Positions 8,394 to 19,022 of a DNA stretch of 64,000 nucleotides are shown in pieces. The notes under the pieces were generated by a model. That model was not told the origin of the DNA. It did no database searches and worked only from the letters and a program-made list of their open reading frames with translations. The stretch is from Pseudoalteromonas luteoviolacea B = ATCC 29581 (GTDB lineage Bacteria > Pseudomonadota > Gammaproteobacteria > Enterobacterales > Alteromonadaceae), in contig CAPN01000019.1 of the NCBI GenBank assembly GCA_000333235.1, forward strand, positions 1 through 64,000, given 5' to 3'. Both the position numbers and the translations under genes were made by a program. Position 1 is the stretch's first letter. Each line of letters begins with the position of its first letter.

Positions 8394-9938
8394 TTGGCGG
8401 CAAATTTTTATAATGAAAACGCAAGCAATTTAGCGCAGCAATACCTCTCAAAAACATTTGATGAGGTTCATCAAAGCTGGGCAGATTTTTTGCCATCAAT
8501 TATCTCTAATCCCAACGCAAGAATTTTAGATCTTGGTGCTGGAGCAGGACGCGACGCTAAATACCTAGACGAATTAGCCCAAGAAACTCATCGTGACGCC
8601 AACAATATTCAAGTCCTCGCCGTCGAGCCTGCCACAGAGCTACTAAAGCTTGGTCAGCAAACTACGAAAGGCACCAAAGTAAAATGGCTCAGTGATTCTT
8701 TACCTGCACTTTCATCAGTTACAAAGTTAGAAGTTAGTTTTGACCTAATATTGCTCAGTGCTGTGTGGATGCACATATCACCGAGTGAGCGTGCTCGCGC
8801 TATTAGAAAATTAGCCAACATCCTCAAACCGGGCGGCAAGATTGTAATATCCCTTAGACACGGACAGACCGAAGAGGATTTTACCCAACGCAAAATGCAT
8901 GTTGTGTGTGCTGACGAGTTAAAGAAACTAGCGTCAGATGTTGGCCTATTTTGTAAGTTAGAGACCCCTAAGGAATCAGATAAACTAGGTCGCAGCCACG
9001 TTTCTTGGCAAACTGTTGTGCTACAAATGCCTGATGATGGCACTGGCGCCTTTCCTTTTATTAGGCATGTTGCCATCAACGATGGCAAAGCGGCCACCCA
9101 TAAGCTTGCATTACTGCGTGTTTTATTGAGAATTGCAGACGGCCACCCCGGAGCAGTAATAAGAAGAGAACCATCATTATTCGGTGACAGAGTTATTTTG
9201 CCAGTTGGTCTGGTCGCTTTGTATTGGTGTCATCAATACAAAGATTTAATTGATCAACATAAGCTTTTTCAAACACCAAATAAAAAGCCCAACATGGGGT
9301 TCATGAAAGATGATGGTTGGCACAAATTAAAGCACCGCACGGCATCAGACTATCGTATTGGCAATTTATTTACTGGTGATGATGCTATTGCTTTATACAA
9401 AACTATTTCGGCAGCAGTGCAAAATATAAAAACAATGCCGTGTACTTACATCACGTTACCTAATAGCGATAAAACAGTTTTTGAAGTCGATAATAAAACC
9501 GTGAAAGCAAAGGACACTATTTTCCTCGACTTACTAACGTTGGAACAGTGGGGGGAATTTTCACTACCTGAATCAGCATGGTTAGCTTTCAATCGTTATG
9601 CATGTTGGATCGAGCCTGTATTGATCAGTGAATGGGTTAAAACAATGGCGAGCTATAAAGGCAACTCAAGATATAAAGAGCCAGATAGACACCATCATCT
9701 CTATAGAGCATTGAATTGGCTTGAGCCAAAACGGACTACTATAGAAGTCAGAAATCGTTTCGAAGAACTTAAAAAAGACCATGAAATGCAATGCGTTTGG
9801 TCTGCTAAAAAACTCAACAATAGTTATGATATAGATCACAGCCTACCTTTCGCTCGGTGGCCTAATAATGACTTATGGAACCTGTTGCCGACAGATAGCG
9901 TCATCAACAACCAAAAAAGCGAATACTTAGAAGCCTAA
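8394..9938 (+). CDS. SAM methyltransferase fused to a C-terminal HNH motif
   Basis: The 514-residue protein has a class I SAM methyltransferase domain in the first 210 residues. Motif I is ILDLGAGAGRD at 44-54, and VWMHISPSER and LKPGGKIVISLRHG lie further on. A middle region without recognised motifs follows. The end is HNH-like: DIDHSLPF at 479-486 and NDLWNLLP at 492-499, with NNQKS after it. The start is TTG at 8394, because a stop precedes it in frame and AGGGAAAG lies six bases upstream. Translation past the TAA stop stays open for 18 codons to TAA 9993-9995, so the C-terminus may be shortened. It is plausibly a modification/nuclease defence protein; its substrate is unknown. Confidence 0.7.
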   Translation: MAANFYNENASNLAQQYLSKTFDEVHQSWADFLPSIISNPNARILDLGAGAGRDAKYLDELAQETHRDANNIQVLAVEPATELLKLGQQTTKGTKVKWLSDSLPALSSVTKLEVSFDLILLSAVWMHISPSERARAIRKLANILKPGGKIVISLRHGQTEEDFTQRKMHVVCADELKKLASDVGLFCKLETPKESDKLGRSHVSWQTVVLQMPDDGTGAFPFIRHVAINDGKAATHKLALLRVLLRIADGHPGAVIRREPSLFGDRVILPVGLVALYWCHQYKDLIDQHKLFQTPNKKPNMGFMKDDGWHKLKHRTASDYRIGNLFTGDDAIALYKTISAAVQNIKTMPCTYITLPNSDKTVFEVDNKTVKAKDTIFLDLLTLEQWGEFSLPESAWLAFNRYACWIEPVLISEWVKTMASYKGNSRYKEPDRHHHLYRALNWLEPKRTTIEVRNRFEELKKDHEMQCVWSAKKLNNSYDIDHSLPFARWPNNDLWNLLPTDSVINNQKSEYLEA

Positions 9939-10243
9939 GGTATCAAGAGAGCACAAGCAGATACTTGGGCAAAACATTTATTGGATAAAAAATAAGTTTT
10001 TAAGATGCTCAGTAAATACCATTCCGTGACAGCCACTTCAAGATAATGATTTAAAAGAAATTTAATTTATATCCAAAAGGTTCAACCATACTGAGTGCAA
10101 AGTGTATGTGCAAATTTATATTAGACGTTTGGCTATTTCTGCGCTTTCAACTTTAATTAAATAACAGATTAAAAGTAGATGGACTTGCTCAATTTAGAAA
10201 CATGGAGTCGTTTTAAAGCTTAGGTTGCACAAGTGAGGGTTTC
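9939..10243. other. Intergenic gap between the defence island and the core genome
   Basis: About 300 bases with no gene. The first 57 bases continue the reading frame of the upstream methyltransferase-HNH gene after its stop. The rest is A+T-rich and presumably holds the promoter of the chemoreceptor gene; GTGAGGG just before 10244 is its ribosome-binding region. I see no clear terminator, tRNA or attachment-site repeat. Confidence 0.5.
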
Positions 10244-11851
10244 ATGAACTTGACAAAAAAATTGTACGTCGGGTTTGGCGTACTGATATTTATGATGGTG
10301 TTATCCAGTACCATTGTTTGGCTCAAAGTCTCTACAGAAACCGCACGCGCACTTGAAGTTAAAGGCGATGATTTGCCCGGTTTAATCCTTTATAACAAAC
10401 TGCTTTATCAAGAAGAGCGTATGAGTATTGCTGCACTGGAATACGTCGCAGGGGATCAAAACGGTAAGAATAGATTTAGCGATGAGTTTGACGAATTTAA
10501 AAAAACACAAAAAGAACTGTATGGTTTCGAATCTGGCAAACAGTCTGATATTGATAAAATGGCAAAAATTTTAAAGATCGCCACTCAATATTATAACCGC
10601 GTGACTAATGAAGTATTTCCACTCGTTGCATCCAATCAGCAAGCGCAAGCAGGTTTATTGCTTAACCAAATCGACAGGGCTTTATTTAGCGAATTATCCG
10701 AAATACTCACAACATCATCTGAAGAAGAACGTATCGATGCAGCAACTGCACTAGACAAGGTTGTGGCTGGCTTAGACACTATTCTAATTGTTATCATCTT
10801 GATCACGCTTGTTGCAGCCTCCATCGCAGTCGGTGTTGCCATAGTCATTAGTCGCTCTATTGTAAATCGCGTCAATCTGGTATTAGACGTTTCAAAAGAA
10901 ATTAGTAATGGCAACATTTCTCAACCTGATATTATCCACCAATCTAAAGATGAAATTGATGCGCTTGCCAAAGCAACCAATGCAATGTCTTCTTCTTTAA
11001 ACCAATTGCTCAAGTCAATTTCGGACGTCGTCACTCAGGTAAAAACCTCAAGCCATGATATTGCAGAAACGAGCAACCAAATCGCTAACCGCAGTCAAAC
11101 CTCTGCAGATCAATCCACTCAAGTTGCTACCGCCATTGAACAAATGAGCGCAACGGTTTCTGAAGTAGCCTCACAAAGTCAACTCGCCGCTTCACAAGCG
11201 GAAGGAGCCAGAAGCTTAGCAAGTGAAGGTGGCGAAACAGTAAGGCAAACCGTAGAGAAAATTAAAACAGCCTCAAAAGAAGTGCAAAATACCTCGAAAA
11301 CGGTCACACATTTAGGTGAATTAAGTAGCCAAATAGGCAATGTTATTGGTGTGATTGGTAGTATTGCTGAACAAACTAATTTGCTCGCACTCAATGCAGC
11401 AATTGAAGCTGCGCGTGCAGGCGAACAAGGTCGTGGTTTTGCGGTGGTAGCAGACGAAGTAAGAACCTTAGCAGAACGTACTTCGCGTGCCACTGAAGAG
11501 GTTGTTTCAACTGTACAGTCTATTCAGTCACAAACAGAACAAGCCGTAAAATCAATGCAAACGAGTGTTGAACGAGTAAATCAAAGTGTGAGCATGGCCG
11601 AAGGTGCTGGTCAACAATTAGAAAAAATAGTAAAAGGTGCATCTGAAATCGCAGCAATGATCCAAGCCATCGCAACGGCTACCGAACAACAATCAGTCGT
11701 GGCAAGCGAAATGGCAAAAGACATATCAAGCATCGAGCAATCTAGCCAAAGTTCACTGCAAGATACACAAGTTGCAGCTCATTCGGCGCAATCACTCAAT
11801 GACCAAGCAGAGCATTTAGGTCAACTTGTTGCCCAATTCAAGCTTCGATAG
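10244..11851 (+). CDS. Methyl-accepting chemotaxis protein
   Basis: A 535-residue transmembrane chemoreceptor. TM1 is at about 7-28, a helical periplasmic sensor of four-helix-bundle type at about 30-178, TM2 at about 179-202 and HAMP at about 200-255. A long cytoplasmic signalling coiled coil follows. The hairpin tip is unmistakable: [20 protein letters not shown] followed by [20 protein letters not shown], the CheA/CheW-binding region. Glutamine/glutamate pairs such as [11 protein letters not shown] and ATATEQQS are likely adaptation sites. There is no C-terminal CheR-docking pentapeptide. The ligand cannot be predicted. It is monocistronic. Confidence 0.95.
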   Translation: MNLTKKLYVGFGVLIFMMVLSSTIVWLKVSTETARALEVKGDDLPGLILYNKLLYQEERMSIAALEYVAGDQNGKNRFSDEFDEFKKTQKELYGFESGKQSDIDKMAKILKIATQYYNRVTNEVFPLVASNQQAQAGLLLNQIDRALFSELSEILTTSSEEERIDAATALDKVVAGLDTILIVIILITLVAASIAVGVAIVISRSIVNRVNLVLDVSKEISNGNISQPDIIHQSKDEIDALAKATNAMSSSLNQLLKSISDVVTQVKTSSHDIAETSNQIANRSQTSADQSTQVATAIEQMSATVSEVASQSQLAASQAEGARSLASEGGETVRQTVEKIKTASKEVQNTSKTVTHLGELSSQIGNVIGVIGSIAEQTNLLALNAAIEAARAGEQGRGFAVVADEVRTLAERTSRATEEVVSTVQSIQSQTEQAVKSMQTSVERVNQSVSMAEGAGQQLEKIVKGASEIAAMIQAIATATEQQSVVASEMAKDISSIEQSSQSSLQDTQVAAHSAQSLNDQAEHLGQLVAQFKLR

Positions 11852-11946
11852 CAACGGTTAATCAAAAGCAATAAGTAGATTGAGGCGTTTTTGTGAATTC
11901 GATACAATACGCCTCTTTCGTTAAATGTACTTGGATGAAACACACT

Positions 11947-12576
11947 ATGACCAATCAGGCTCGCGGTAACTTATTTATTCTCTCAGCCCCGTCTGGTGCA
12001 GGGAAATCTAGTTTGATCAAGGCCCTACTTGGTAAGCACAAAAACATTCAGGTTTCTGTGTCACACACCACTAGGGCACCTCGACCTGGTGAAGAAAATG
12101 GCATTCACTATCATTTTGTCTCTGTCGACGACTTTAAATCGCTAATTGACGCAGGTGATTTTTTCGAATGGGCGAAAGTCTTTACTAATTTTTATGGAAC
12201 GTCGAAGCAAGCTATTGAATCTCAGTTAGTTAATGGCATCGACGTTTTCTTAGATATCGACTGGCAAGGCGCCCGTCAAGTGCGTGATTTAGTGCCCGAT
12301 GTTAAGACGATTTTCATTCTTCCTCCTTCTCGTGAAGAACTAGAACGCCGCTTAAATTCACGCGGCCAAGATAGCCAAGAAGTGATAGCCTCAAGAATGG
12401 CTGAAGCGGCAAGCGAAAGTTCACACTTTAACGAATTTGACTACTTGCTCGTCAATGATGATTTTGAAGCAACATTGGCTCAGTTAGAATGCATTGTTCT
12501 CAGTTCTCGCTTGCAAACTGCACACCAGGCAGTAAAGCATCACTCACTGATCGAACAACTAACTCAAGTTAACTAA
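11947..12576 (+). CDS. gmk: Guanylate kinase
   Basis: Phosphorylates GMP to GDP with ATP in purine nucleotide metabolism. The 209-residue product has the P-loop [11 protein letters not shown] near its N-terminus, [12 protein letters not shown] for GMP binding, and [12 protein letters not shown] in the core, all typical of Gmk (E. coli 207 residues). I start it at ATG 11947 (MTNQARGN), which matches the family N-terminus; upstream in-frame GTG 11893 and ATG 11935 would add an unlikely extension. It lies 85 bases before rpoZ, the gmk-rpoZ-spoT arrangement common in gammaproteobacteria. Confidence 0.97.
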   Translation: MTNQARGNLFILSAPSGAGKSSLIKALLGKHKNIQVSVSHTTRAPRPGEENGIHYHFVSVDDFKSLIDAGDFFEWAKVFTNFYGTSKQAIESQLVNGIDVFLDIDWQGARQVRDLVPDVKTIFILPPSREELERRLNSRGQDSQEVIASRMAEAASESSHFNEFDYLLVNDDFEATLAQLECIVLSSRLQTAHQAVKHHSLIEQLTQVN

Positions 12577-12596
12577 GCAAAAATTAACCATGGTGC

Positions 12597-12625
12597 TTGG
12601 CGAAATGAACGCCATGCAGTACACT
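12597..12625 (+). promoter_or_regulatory. Candidate sigma-70 promoter of rpoZ-spoT
   Basis: TTGGCG (12597-12602) and TACACT (12620-12625) are separated by 17 bases, a reasonable -35/-10 pair 36 bases before the rpoZ ATG. It would give rpoZ its own promoter within the gmk cluster. This is prediction from sequence only. Confidence 0.45.
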
Positions 12626-12661
12626 ACGCTTTTGTGATAGATTTTTATTTGGAGTGCATAG

Positions 12662-12937
12662 ATGGCTCGCGTAACTGTTGAAGATGCAGTAGACAAAATT
12701 GGTAACCGTTTCGATTTAATCTTAGTTGCTGCACGTCGTGCACGTCAGATCGCCGTAGGCGGTAAAGATCCAATGGTTGATCCGGAAAATGATAAACCGA
12801 CGGTAGTTGCACTTCGCGAAATTGAAAAAGGCTTAGTAGATTCTGTTTCTCTTGACCGTATTGACCGCGAAGAACAGCAGCACCAAGAAGCTGCAGAGCT
12901 AGCGGCAGTCGCTGCAATTGTCGGTGGTAAACGCTAA
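12662..12937 (+). CDS. rpoZ: RNA polymerase omega subunit
   Basis: The 91-residue omega subunit chaperones the beta-prime subunit into RNA polymerase and forms part of a ppGpp site. [20 protein letters not shown] at the N-terminus and [11 protein letters not shown] are the family signatures, and the length equals that of E. coli omega. A GGAG ribosome-binding site precedes ATG 12662. A strong terminator follows at 12953, so spoT probably depends on read-through or its own promoter. Confidence 0.98.
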   Translation: MARVTVEDAVDKIGNRFDLILVAARRARQIAVGGKDPMVDPENDKPTVVALREIEKGLVDSVSLDRIDREEQQHQEAAELAAVAAIVGGKR

Positions 12938-12952
12938 AATATCGTTTTATCG

Positions 12953-12982
12953 AAAAGCCAACCCTTTTGGGTTGGCTTTTTA
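12953..12982 (+). terminator. Rho-independent terminator after rpoZ
   Basis: The stem AAAAGCCAACCC/GGGTTGGCTTTT closes a TTTT loop and is followed by T residues. It starts 16 bases after the rpoZ stop and is nearly symmetrical, so it could also act on minus-strand transcripts. Confidence 0.85.
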
Positions 12983-13077
12983 ATTTCTGTTCAAGGCTCT
13001 CATGCCGTTGGCATCCCCTTTATTTCATCGTATATTCTTTAACATCACTATTACCTTTTTGGAACATTGGAGTGTGA

Positions 13078-15183
13078 ATGTATCTCTTTGAAGGTCTCAA
13101 GAAAAAAATCTCAGAATATTTAAGTCCTGAGGATGTTGAACTAGTGCAAAAAGCCTATGTGGTTGCGCGCGAAGCCCACGAAGGTCAAACTCGCTCTAGT
13201 GGTGAGCCATACATCACACACCCTGTCGAAGTTACACACATCCTAGCTAGCATGAGACTAGACCATGAAACTCTCATGGCAGCCTTAATGCATGATGTGA
13301 TTGAAGACACTGACTTTGATAAGCAAGATCTTGCTGAAATTTTTGGTGAAACTGTTGCAGACCTAGTCGCTGGCGTAAGTAAACTCGACAAACTCAGTTT
13401 TAAAGATAAAAAAGAATTTCAAGCCGAAAACTATCGCAAGATGATCATGGCAATGACGCAAGATATTCGCGTTATATTAATAAAACTCGCCGATCGTACC
13501 CATAATATGAGAACGTTAGGTGCCTTAAGGCCTGACAAACGTCGTCGAATCGCGCGCGAAACCCTTGAAATTTACGCACCAATCGCAAATCGTCTTGGTA
13601 TTCATGATATAAAAAATGAGTTAGAAGACTTAGGTTTCCAAGCGCTCTACCCTATGCGTCATCGCGCTTTACGTTCTGAAGTGGCTAAAGCGCGCGGTAA
13701 TCGCAAAGAGATCATCTCGAATATTCAAGGCGAAATTGAATCGCGCTTAGCAGAAAGCGGTATCAAAGCTTCAGTAAAAGGTCGCGAAAAACACCTCTAT
13801 AGCATTTATCGGAAAATGCTAAATAAAGAGTTGTTGTTCAATGAAGTAATGGATATTTATGCGTTTCGTGTCAATGTAGATAGCCTTGATACCTGTTATC
13901 GTGTCCTTGGTGTAGTACACAATCTATATAAACCAATAGAAACGCGCTTTAAAGATTATATTGCTGTGCCAAAAACCAATGGTTATCAATCACTTCATAC
14001 ATCCCTTGTGGGGCCCCATGGTATTCCGGTCGAAATTCAGATCCGTACCTACGACATGGATCATATGGCCGACAAAGGGGTGGCAGCGCATTGGATGTAT
14101 AAAAAAGCCGGTGATTCCTCTGGCCATACTGCTCAGCAACGCGCTCGCCAATGGATGCAAAGTTTATTAGAGTTACAGCAAAGCGCTGGTTCCTCATTCG
14201 AATTTGTGGAAAACGTAAAAACTGAACTTTTCCCAGAGGAAATATACGTATTTACGCCTGATGGTCGCATTGTTGAATTACCGATGGGCGCCACTGCGGT
14301 TGACTTTGCTTATGCCGTTCACACTGACGTTGGCAATACGTGTGTTGGCGCGCGCGTTGATCGCAGACCTTACCCATTGAGTAAAAAACTCGATACAGGG
14401 CAAACCGTTGAAATCATTACCAGCTCAGGGGCTCACCCTAATGCAACTTGGTTAAATTTCATTGTTACTGGTAAAGCGCGATTAGGGGTACGAAACTACT
14501 TAAAGAGTCAACGCCAAGAAGAGGCATTGCAACTGGGTCGCCGCTTACTGGATTCAGCCTTAGGTGAATCTAAACTCGACCAAATCCCAGATGAGACTTT
14601 AGCTCGGGTGCTTGAAGAATATAATCTCAAAACCCTCATTGAGTTATTAGTCGAAATTGGCAGTGGTAATATCATGAGCTTATTGGTTGCCAAACGTCTC
14701 TTACAAAAAGACAGTGACGAACTAGAAACCTTGGCGAAAAAAGCCAAAGCGGCGATTATTGGTACCGAAGGCATGTTAGTGACTTATGCCAAATGCTGCA
14801 GACCTGTGCCTGGTGATGAAATTATCGCTTACATGAGCCAAGGTAAAGGGCTTACTGTTCATCGCGAAGGATGTAAAAACATTAAAGGTTGGCAAAACGA
14901 GCGGGCTAAATACTTTGTTGTAAAATGGGAAGATAGCCCTGAAAAAGAATATATCGCCAATATTCGAGTTGAGATTATTAATCATCAAGGTGCGTTAGCT
15001 AAACTGACCAATGTCGTTTCTAGCGCATCCGCTAATATCGTCGAAATTAAAACAGACGAAAAAGAAAGTAACTTATACGTGATTGACCTTGGTGTTACGG
15101 TTAAAAACCGAGTGCATGTTGCAAATATTATGCGCAGGATCCGTGTTATGCCAGACGTGCAACGTGTATACAGGAAGAAATAA
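13078..15183 (+). CDS. spoT: Bifunctional (p)ppGpp synthetase/hydrolase SpoT
   Basis: Makes and degrades the alarmone (p)ppGpp in response to carbon, iron, fatty-acid and other stress. The 701-residue protein (E. coli 702) has the N-terminal HD hydrolase with HDVIEDT near residue 73, so hydrolysis should work. A synthetase domain follows (about 230-340; [20 protein letters not shown]). The TGS domain begins near 385 ([19 protein letters not shown]), then come a helical and zinc-finger region ([12 protein letters not shown]) and a C-terminal ACT domain. GGAG precedes ATG 13078. It is followed by ridA after only ten bases, so the two are cotranscribed. Confidence 0.97.
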   Translation: MYLFEGLKKKISEYLSPEDVELVQKAYVVAREAHEGQTRSSGEPYITHPVEVTHILASMRLDHETLMAALMHDVIEDTDFDKQDLAEIFGETVADLVAGVSKLDKLSFKDKKEFQAENYRKMIMAMTQDIRVILIKLADRTHNMRTLGALRPDKRRRIARETLEIYAPIANRLGIHDIKNELEDLGFQALYPMRHRALRSEVAKARGNRKEIISNIQGEIESRLAESGIKASVKGREKHLYSIYRKMLNKELLFNEVMDIYAFRVNVDSLDTCYRVLGVVHNLYKPIETRFKDYIAVPKTNGYQSLHTSLVGPHGIPVEIQIRTYDMDHMADKGVAAHWMYKKAGDSSGHTAQQRARQWMQSLLELQQSAGSSFEFVENVKTELFPEEIYVFTPDGRIVELPMGATAVDFAYAVHTDVGNTCVGARVDRRPYPLSKKLDTGQTVEIITSSGAHPNATWLNFIVTGKARLGVRNYLKSQRQEEALQLGRRLLDSALGESKLDQIPDETLARVLEEYNLKTLIELLVEIGSGNIMSLLVAKRLLQKDSDELETLAKKAKAAIIGTEGMLVTYAKCCRPVPGDEIIAYMSQGKGLTVHREGCKNIKGWQNERAKYFVVKWEDSPEKEYIANIRVEIINHQGALAKLTNVVSSASANIVEIKTDEKESNLYVIDLGVTVKNRVHVANIMRRIRVMPDVQRVYRKK

Positions 15184-15193
15184 AGGACAACGT

Positions 15194-15586
15194 ATGAATA
15201 AAGCAATTATTTCCACTGATCAAGCTCCTGCAGCGATTGGTACTTATAGCCAAGCAGTTAAAGTCGGTACTGCAGTGTATTTATCTGGCCAAATTCCACT
15301 TGTGCCTGCAACGATGCAAATGGTCTCAGAGGACTTTGCATTGCAAACACATCAAGTGTTCAAAAATTTAACCGCAGTGTGTGAAGCAGCAGGTGGTCAG
15401 CTGCAAGATATGGTGAAAGTGAATATATTCCTAACCGATCTTAGCAACTTTGCTATTGTTAATGAAATAATGAGTCAGTATTTCCGCACCCCCTATCCAG
15501 CCCGCGCAGCAATTGGTGTAAAGGCACTGCCAAAAGGCGCACAAATTGAGATTGATGGGATAATGGAACTGCCTTCAACGAACTAA
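15194..15586 (+). CDS. ridA: RidA/YjgF-type imine/enamine deaminase
   Basis: The 130-residue trimeric RidA enzyme hydrolyses reactive 2-aminoacrylate and related enamines released by PLP enzymes such as threonine dehydratase (IlvA, also in this window). Signatures are [20 protein letters not shown] and [20 protein letters not shown], including the substrate-binding arginine in PARAA. ATG 15194 fits the family start and follows AAAGGA; an earlier in-frame start inside spoT is not needed. It is the last gene of the spoT unit, with a terminator directly behind it. Confidence 0.95.
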   Translation: MNKAIISTDQAPAAIGTYSQAVKVGTAVYLSGQIPLVPATMQMVSEDFALQTHQVFKNLTAVCEAAGGQLQDMVKVNIFLTDLSNFAIVNEIMSQYFRTPYPARAAIGVKALPKGAQIEIDGIMELPSTN

Positions 15587-15596
15587 AGCAAACCTC

Positions 15597-15627
15597 AAAA
15601 AAAGCTCGTACTAACGAGCTTTTTTTA
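15597..15627 (+). terminator. Rho-independent terminator after ridA
   Basis: The hairpin AGCTCGT/ACGAGCT with an ACTA loop is flanked by an A-run upstream and a T-run downstream, just after the ridA stop. Confidence 0.85.
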
Positions 15628-15721
15628 TCGCCTTCTATCATGATAACTTCTTGACGTTTTGGCATAAATTTAGCAATCTGTAATAGAAGTTGTGATCATT
15701 TTCAGTATAAGGAACACACGA

Positions 15722-17335
15722 GTGTTTAAACTTGCTCATAATGGCAATATTCTTTTAGATGTTGGGGAGTTTCCTCCTCCAAGCGCTGCATTTGTTCTAG
15801 AAGCACTTGAAAAATCTAAATTTGCTGAGTGTGAGATAGATCATGACTCAATTAACGGATACTTTAAAAATAGCCCAAGCGAGAAAACGCTCGTAGTTGG
15901 AAAACAAGTTGATGCACTGTTTAGTGTCAAATTATCCGACGACAAAATGGAAGCAATTGCCACTTTAGTGACGGCAAAAGGTGGTGCATTAATCAGTCTC
16001 GAAGATGCCAAAAAAGAAATTATCAAAGCGGGTGTCACTCGCGGTTACAAGCAAAGTTTTCTCGAAGACATATTAAAACATCAATTTGAAGGCACACCTG
16101 GAAAAGAGATTTCAGGTGTAGTTGCTCGAGGGCGTCCCCCAGTCGATGGGCTTCCGGCAAAACTTATTCCACATGTTCAAACGCTAAAAGAGCGTTTAAA
16201 GACACCCAAACTACGCGAAGATGGCACCGTCGACATGCGTGATTTTGGTGCGCTAGTCAGTGTAGCTCCAGGCACAGTTTTGCTTACACAACGTCCGGCT
16301 ACGCCGGGTAAAGAAGGATTTACCGTAACTGGAGAAACGATCGCAGCAAAGGCTGGAAACACTTTTCAGCTTATGGCTGGGGAAGGCACACAAATTTCGC
16401 CACATAATCCATTAGAATTGATCGCGGTGATTTCTGGGTGTCCTGCGGACATTCCAAATGGGATGCGCGTCGATGATGTGTTTACCATTGGGGACGTCTC
16501 AGTAAAAAGTGGTCACGTCGACTTTAATGGTAGCGTTGTTGTGACACACAATATTGAACCAGGTATGCGGGTTAAAGCCAAAGGCGATATAACCATTATG
16601 GGGACTGTTGAATCTGGTGAAGTAATAGCAGGTGGTAATGTTGAGATCCGCCACGCTGCGATTGGACATGTCACCAACAGCGATAGCGTTCCAGAACTGT
16701 CATGTAAGATTATAGCCAAAGGCGATGTTCATCTATCTCATGGACAGTATGTCTACGTTGAAGGGCAGAATGTGTTCATTGATAAACAAATGAATCATTG
16801 CAACATTCGCGCCCAAAAACTTATTCAAGTTGGTCACTCAGATTTACCTAAAGGTAAAATGATTGGTGGTCATGTGCTTGACGGTCAAATGCTGATTGCT
16901 GGAGAAATTGGCAGCCCTTCAGGTGCAAAAATGTCGATTACCCTTGCAACTCAAGGTCAAAAATTAACGGAACAAAACGATAAATGCGTGAAAGAGCTCG
17001 CTCGTACTGATGAACAGCTCGACACTCTACAACAGGCCATTGAAAAGGCCGATCAAGTCAAAGATGCAACAAAGAAAAAACTGTTGCTCGAAAAGATTGG
17101 GGCTACACAGCTTCATTATTGCCAACTTGCAGAAGAACTTGAAAGTAAACTGAGCAATTTAGACCATCTTTTGCATGAATTAGTAGATAATGCAAAGGTA
17201 TCTGCTAATACGGCGCTTCATCCTGGCGTAGAAATTCGTATATTTGATCGGACCTACAGAACAACTCGCAGCTATCCACCGTGCAGTGTTTTATTAGCTG
17301 ATGGGAAAATTGATGTGGCATTTAAAACCTCTTAA
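15722..17335 (+). CDS. FapA/DUF342 family polymer-forming cytosolic protein
   Basis: The 537-residue protein has the DUF342 beta-helix core, built from repeats such as VFTIGDVSVKSGHVDFNGSV, GMRVKAKGDITIMGTVESGE and VIAGGNVEIRHAAIGH at about residues 250-360. A coiled coil follows (about 415-490) and a short C-terminal domain. Relatives are called FapA family; their cellular role is poorly known. I prefer GTG 15722 because AAGGA lies nine bases upstream; an in-frame GTG at 15692 would add ten residues. It has its own unit between the ridA terminator and the convergent asnA. Confidence 0.85.
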   Translation: MFKLAHNGNILLDVGEFPPPSAAFVLEALEKSKFAECEIDHDSINGYFKNSPSEKTLVVGKQVDALFSVKLSDDKMEAIATLVTAKGGALISLEDAKKEIIKAGVTRGYKQSFLEDILKHQFEGTPGKEISGVVARGRPPVDGLPAKLIPHVQTLKERLKTPKLREDGTVDMRDFGALVSVAPGTVLLTQRPATPGKEGFTVTGETIAAKAGNTFQLMAGEGTQISPHNPLELIAVISGCPADIPNGMRVDDVFTIGDVSVKSGHVDFNGSVVVTHNIEPGMRVKAKGDITIMGTVESGEVIAGGNVEIRHAAIGHVTNSDSVPELSCKIIAKGDVHLSHGQYVYVEGQNVFIDKQMNHCNIRAQKLIQVGHSDLPKGKMIGGHVLDGQMLIAGEIGSPSGAKMSITLATQGQKLTEQNDKCVKELARTDEQLDTLQQAIEKADQVKDATKKKLLLEKIGATQLHYCQLAEELESKLSNLDHLLHELVDNAKVSANTALHPGVEIRIFDRTYRTTRSYPPCSVLLADGKIDVAFKTS

Positions 17336-17369
17336 ACACCACACCCCCAGGAAAGTTTACCTAATTTTA

Positions 17370-18368
17370 TTAACTTAACAGCTCAGAATGCTGTGAAAGT
17401 GTCTGCTCATCCCATACGCCAACTTGTACTTCACCGATGTGCAGTTTTTGTAACATAAGCATGGCTAGCCTTGATTGACCGATACCACCACCAATCGTTT
17501 CGACCAACTGACCTTCAAGCAGCGCTTGATGCCAAGCAAATTCTAATCGAGCTTCATCGCCGGTTATAGCAAGTTGACGTTTCAGCGCATCTTTATCGAC
17601 ACGAATTCCCATCGACGAAATTTCAAACGCATCTTGTAAAGCTGGGTTCCACACTAAAATATCACCGTTTAGTCCATAGAAATGCTCTTCGTTTTGCGTA
17701 GACCAATCGTCATAATCTGGCGCTCGTACATCGTGTTTTAAGCCGTCACTGAGCTGTCCACCGATGCCGATTAAAAATACCGCACCGAATTGTTTGCAAG
17801 CGGCTTTTTCGCGCGCTTTTGGAGACATATCTGGATACATTTCGCGAAGCGCTTCACTGTGTAAAAACGTAATTTCCTCAGGTAAAAAGGCCTCTAAGCC
17901 AAATTCACTTTCAACTGCGCCTTGTGTGGCTTTTAGTGCTGCATAAATCTCATTGACGGTTGATTTCAATTTACTCAACGTACGCTGGCTTTTACCACAT
18001 ATCACCTTTTCCCAGTCCCATTGATCTACATAAACAGAATGAATTGGACTTAGTTTTTCTTCATCCGGTCGCAGGGCTTTCATATGAGTGTACAACCCTT
18101 CACCAATCTGAAAATCGTATTTTGACAGCGTTTGACGTTTCCATTTTGCAAGCGAATGTACCACTTCAAAGTGACTCTTAGGTAACGTTTTCACGTTAAC
18201 TTGCACTGCTTTTTCCGTCCCACTCAGATTGTCTTGAATACCATCTCCCACTTTAGCCAAAATCGGCGCTTGTACTTCAACTAGGTTTAGCTTATCTGCA
18301 AGAGCATGAGAAAAATGTTGTTTTACAAACGAAATAGCACGCTGCTTGGTTATAAATGTTGTACGCAT
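17370..18368 (-). CDS. asnA: Aspartate-ammonia ligase (asparagine synthetase A)
   Basis: Makes asparagine from aspartate, ammonia and ATP, releasing AMP. The 332-residue product (E. coli 330) has the AsnA class II synthetase-like core: [30 protein letters not shown] and [18 protein letters not shown] start at ATG 18368 ([15 protein letters not shown]), which fits the family; an upstream in-frame start would add ten residues. It is divergent from asnC, its usual activator, across 192 bases. In E. coli AsnC activates asnA when asparagine is low. Confidence 0.97.
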   Translation of the reverse strand: MRTTFITKQRAISFVKQHFSHALADKLNLVEVQAPILAKVGDGIQDNLSGTEKAVQVNVKTLPKSHFEVVHSLAKWKRQTLSKYDFQIGEGLYTHMKALRPDEEKLSPIHSVYVDQWDWEKVICGKSQRTLSKLKSTVNEIYAALKATQGAVESEFGLEAFLPEEITFLHSEALREMYPDMSPKAREKAACKQFGAVFLIGIGGQLSDGLKHDVRAPDYDDWSTQNEEHFYGLNGDILVWNPALQDAFEISSMGIRVDKDALKRQLAITGDEARLEFAWHQALLEGQLVETIGGGIGQSRLAMLMLQKLHIGEVQVGVWDEQTLSQHSELLS

Positions 18369-18560
18369 AATTAGGGCCCTCATTCCCAGTGAAATCATTC
18401 AGAGAAAACACATATTGCATCACTCTGCTTGCTCCTTAAAATCATAATCAATAAAAATGAAAAAAAATTCAATAACCAGTAAATTAAAAACCTTTATTGA
18501 ATAACTTTACACAATAAAATAGACTTTTTATTATTGATTCAACAATTGAGATGGAAATTT
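18369..18560. promoter_or_regulatory. asnA-asnC divergent control region
   Basis: The spacer is A+T-rich. It contains the near-perfect dyad TTATTGAATAA at 18494-18504 and a half copy TTCAATAA at 18468-18475, the kind of symmetric A+T-rich site used by Lrp/AsnC proteins. It should hold both promoters. The operator assignment is inferred from position and symmetry. Confidence 0.45.
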
Positions 18561-19022
18561 ATGGATGAGATTTATCAGATCGATAATTTAGACAAGTCGA
18601 TTCTTCACGCTTTAATGAAAAATGCACGCACTCCCTACGCAGAGTTAGCGAAACGATTCGATGTAAGTGCAGGAACGATTCATGTGCGCGTTGAAAAAAT
18701 GAAAACAGCAGGGATCATCGAAGGCACAAAAGTCGAGATTAATGCTAAAAAATTAGGCTATGATGTATGCTGCTTTATTGGCGTCAATCTTAAACATGCC
18801 AGAGACTACCCAGCGACAATCGCCCAATTAAACGAATTTGAGGAAGTATTAGAAGCGTACTATACAACAGGTAATTACAGCATTTTTATCAAAGTCATGA
18901 CTCGTTCAATTGAGCATCTTCAAGACGTGTTAATTAATAAAATTCAAGCAATTGAAGCAATTCAATCCACTGAAACCTTAATCTCTTTGCAAGCGCCAAT
19001 CCAACGTACCGTACAACCTTAA
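18561..19022 (+). CDS. asnC: Lrp/AsnC-family regulator AsnC
   Basis: The 153-residue regulator (E. coli AsnC 152) has an N-terminal winged HTH (IDNLDKSILHALMKNARTPY; AKRFDVSAGTIHVRVEKMK) and a C-terminal RAM ligand-binding domain (AYYTTGNYSIFIKVMTRS). AsnC responds to asparagine and controls asnA and its own gene. ATG 18561 is chosen as the family start. Its identity as AsnC rather than another Lrp paralogue is supported by the divergent asnA. Confidence 0.93.
   Translation: MDEIYQIDNLDKSILHALMKNARTPYAELAKRFDVSAGTIHVRVEKMKTAGIIEGTKVEINAKKLGYDVCCFIGVNLKHARDYPATIAQLNEFEEVLEAYYTTGNYSIFIKVMTRSIEHLQDVLINKIQAIEAIQSTETLISLQAPIQRTVQP

Noticed and set aside
1..9998. Prophage or integrative element with identifiable attachment sites
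   Set aside because: No integrase, phage structural gene or tRNA is visible in the window; only an IS end is present, so I call it a defence island without assigning a mobile carrier.
12645..12917. 90-residue open frame antisense to rpoZ
   Set aside because: A shadow of the conserved omega-subunit gene.
15083..15193. N-terminal extension of ridA into spoT
   Set aside because: RidA proteins start near ATG 15194, which has its own AAAGGA site; the extension overlaps the conserved ACT domain of spoT.
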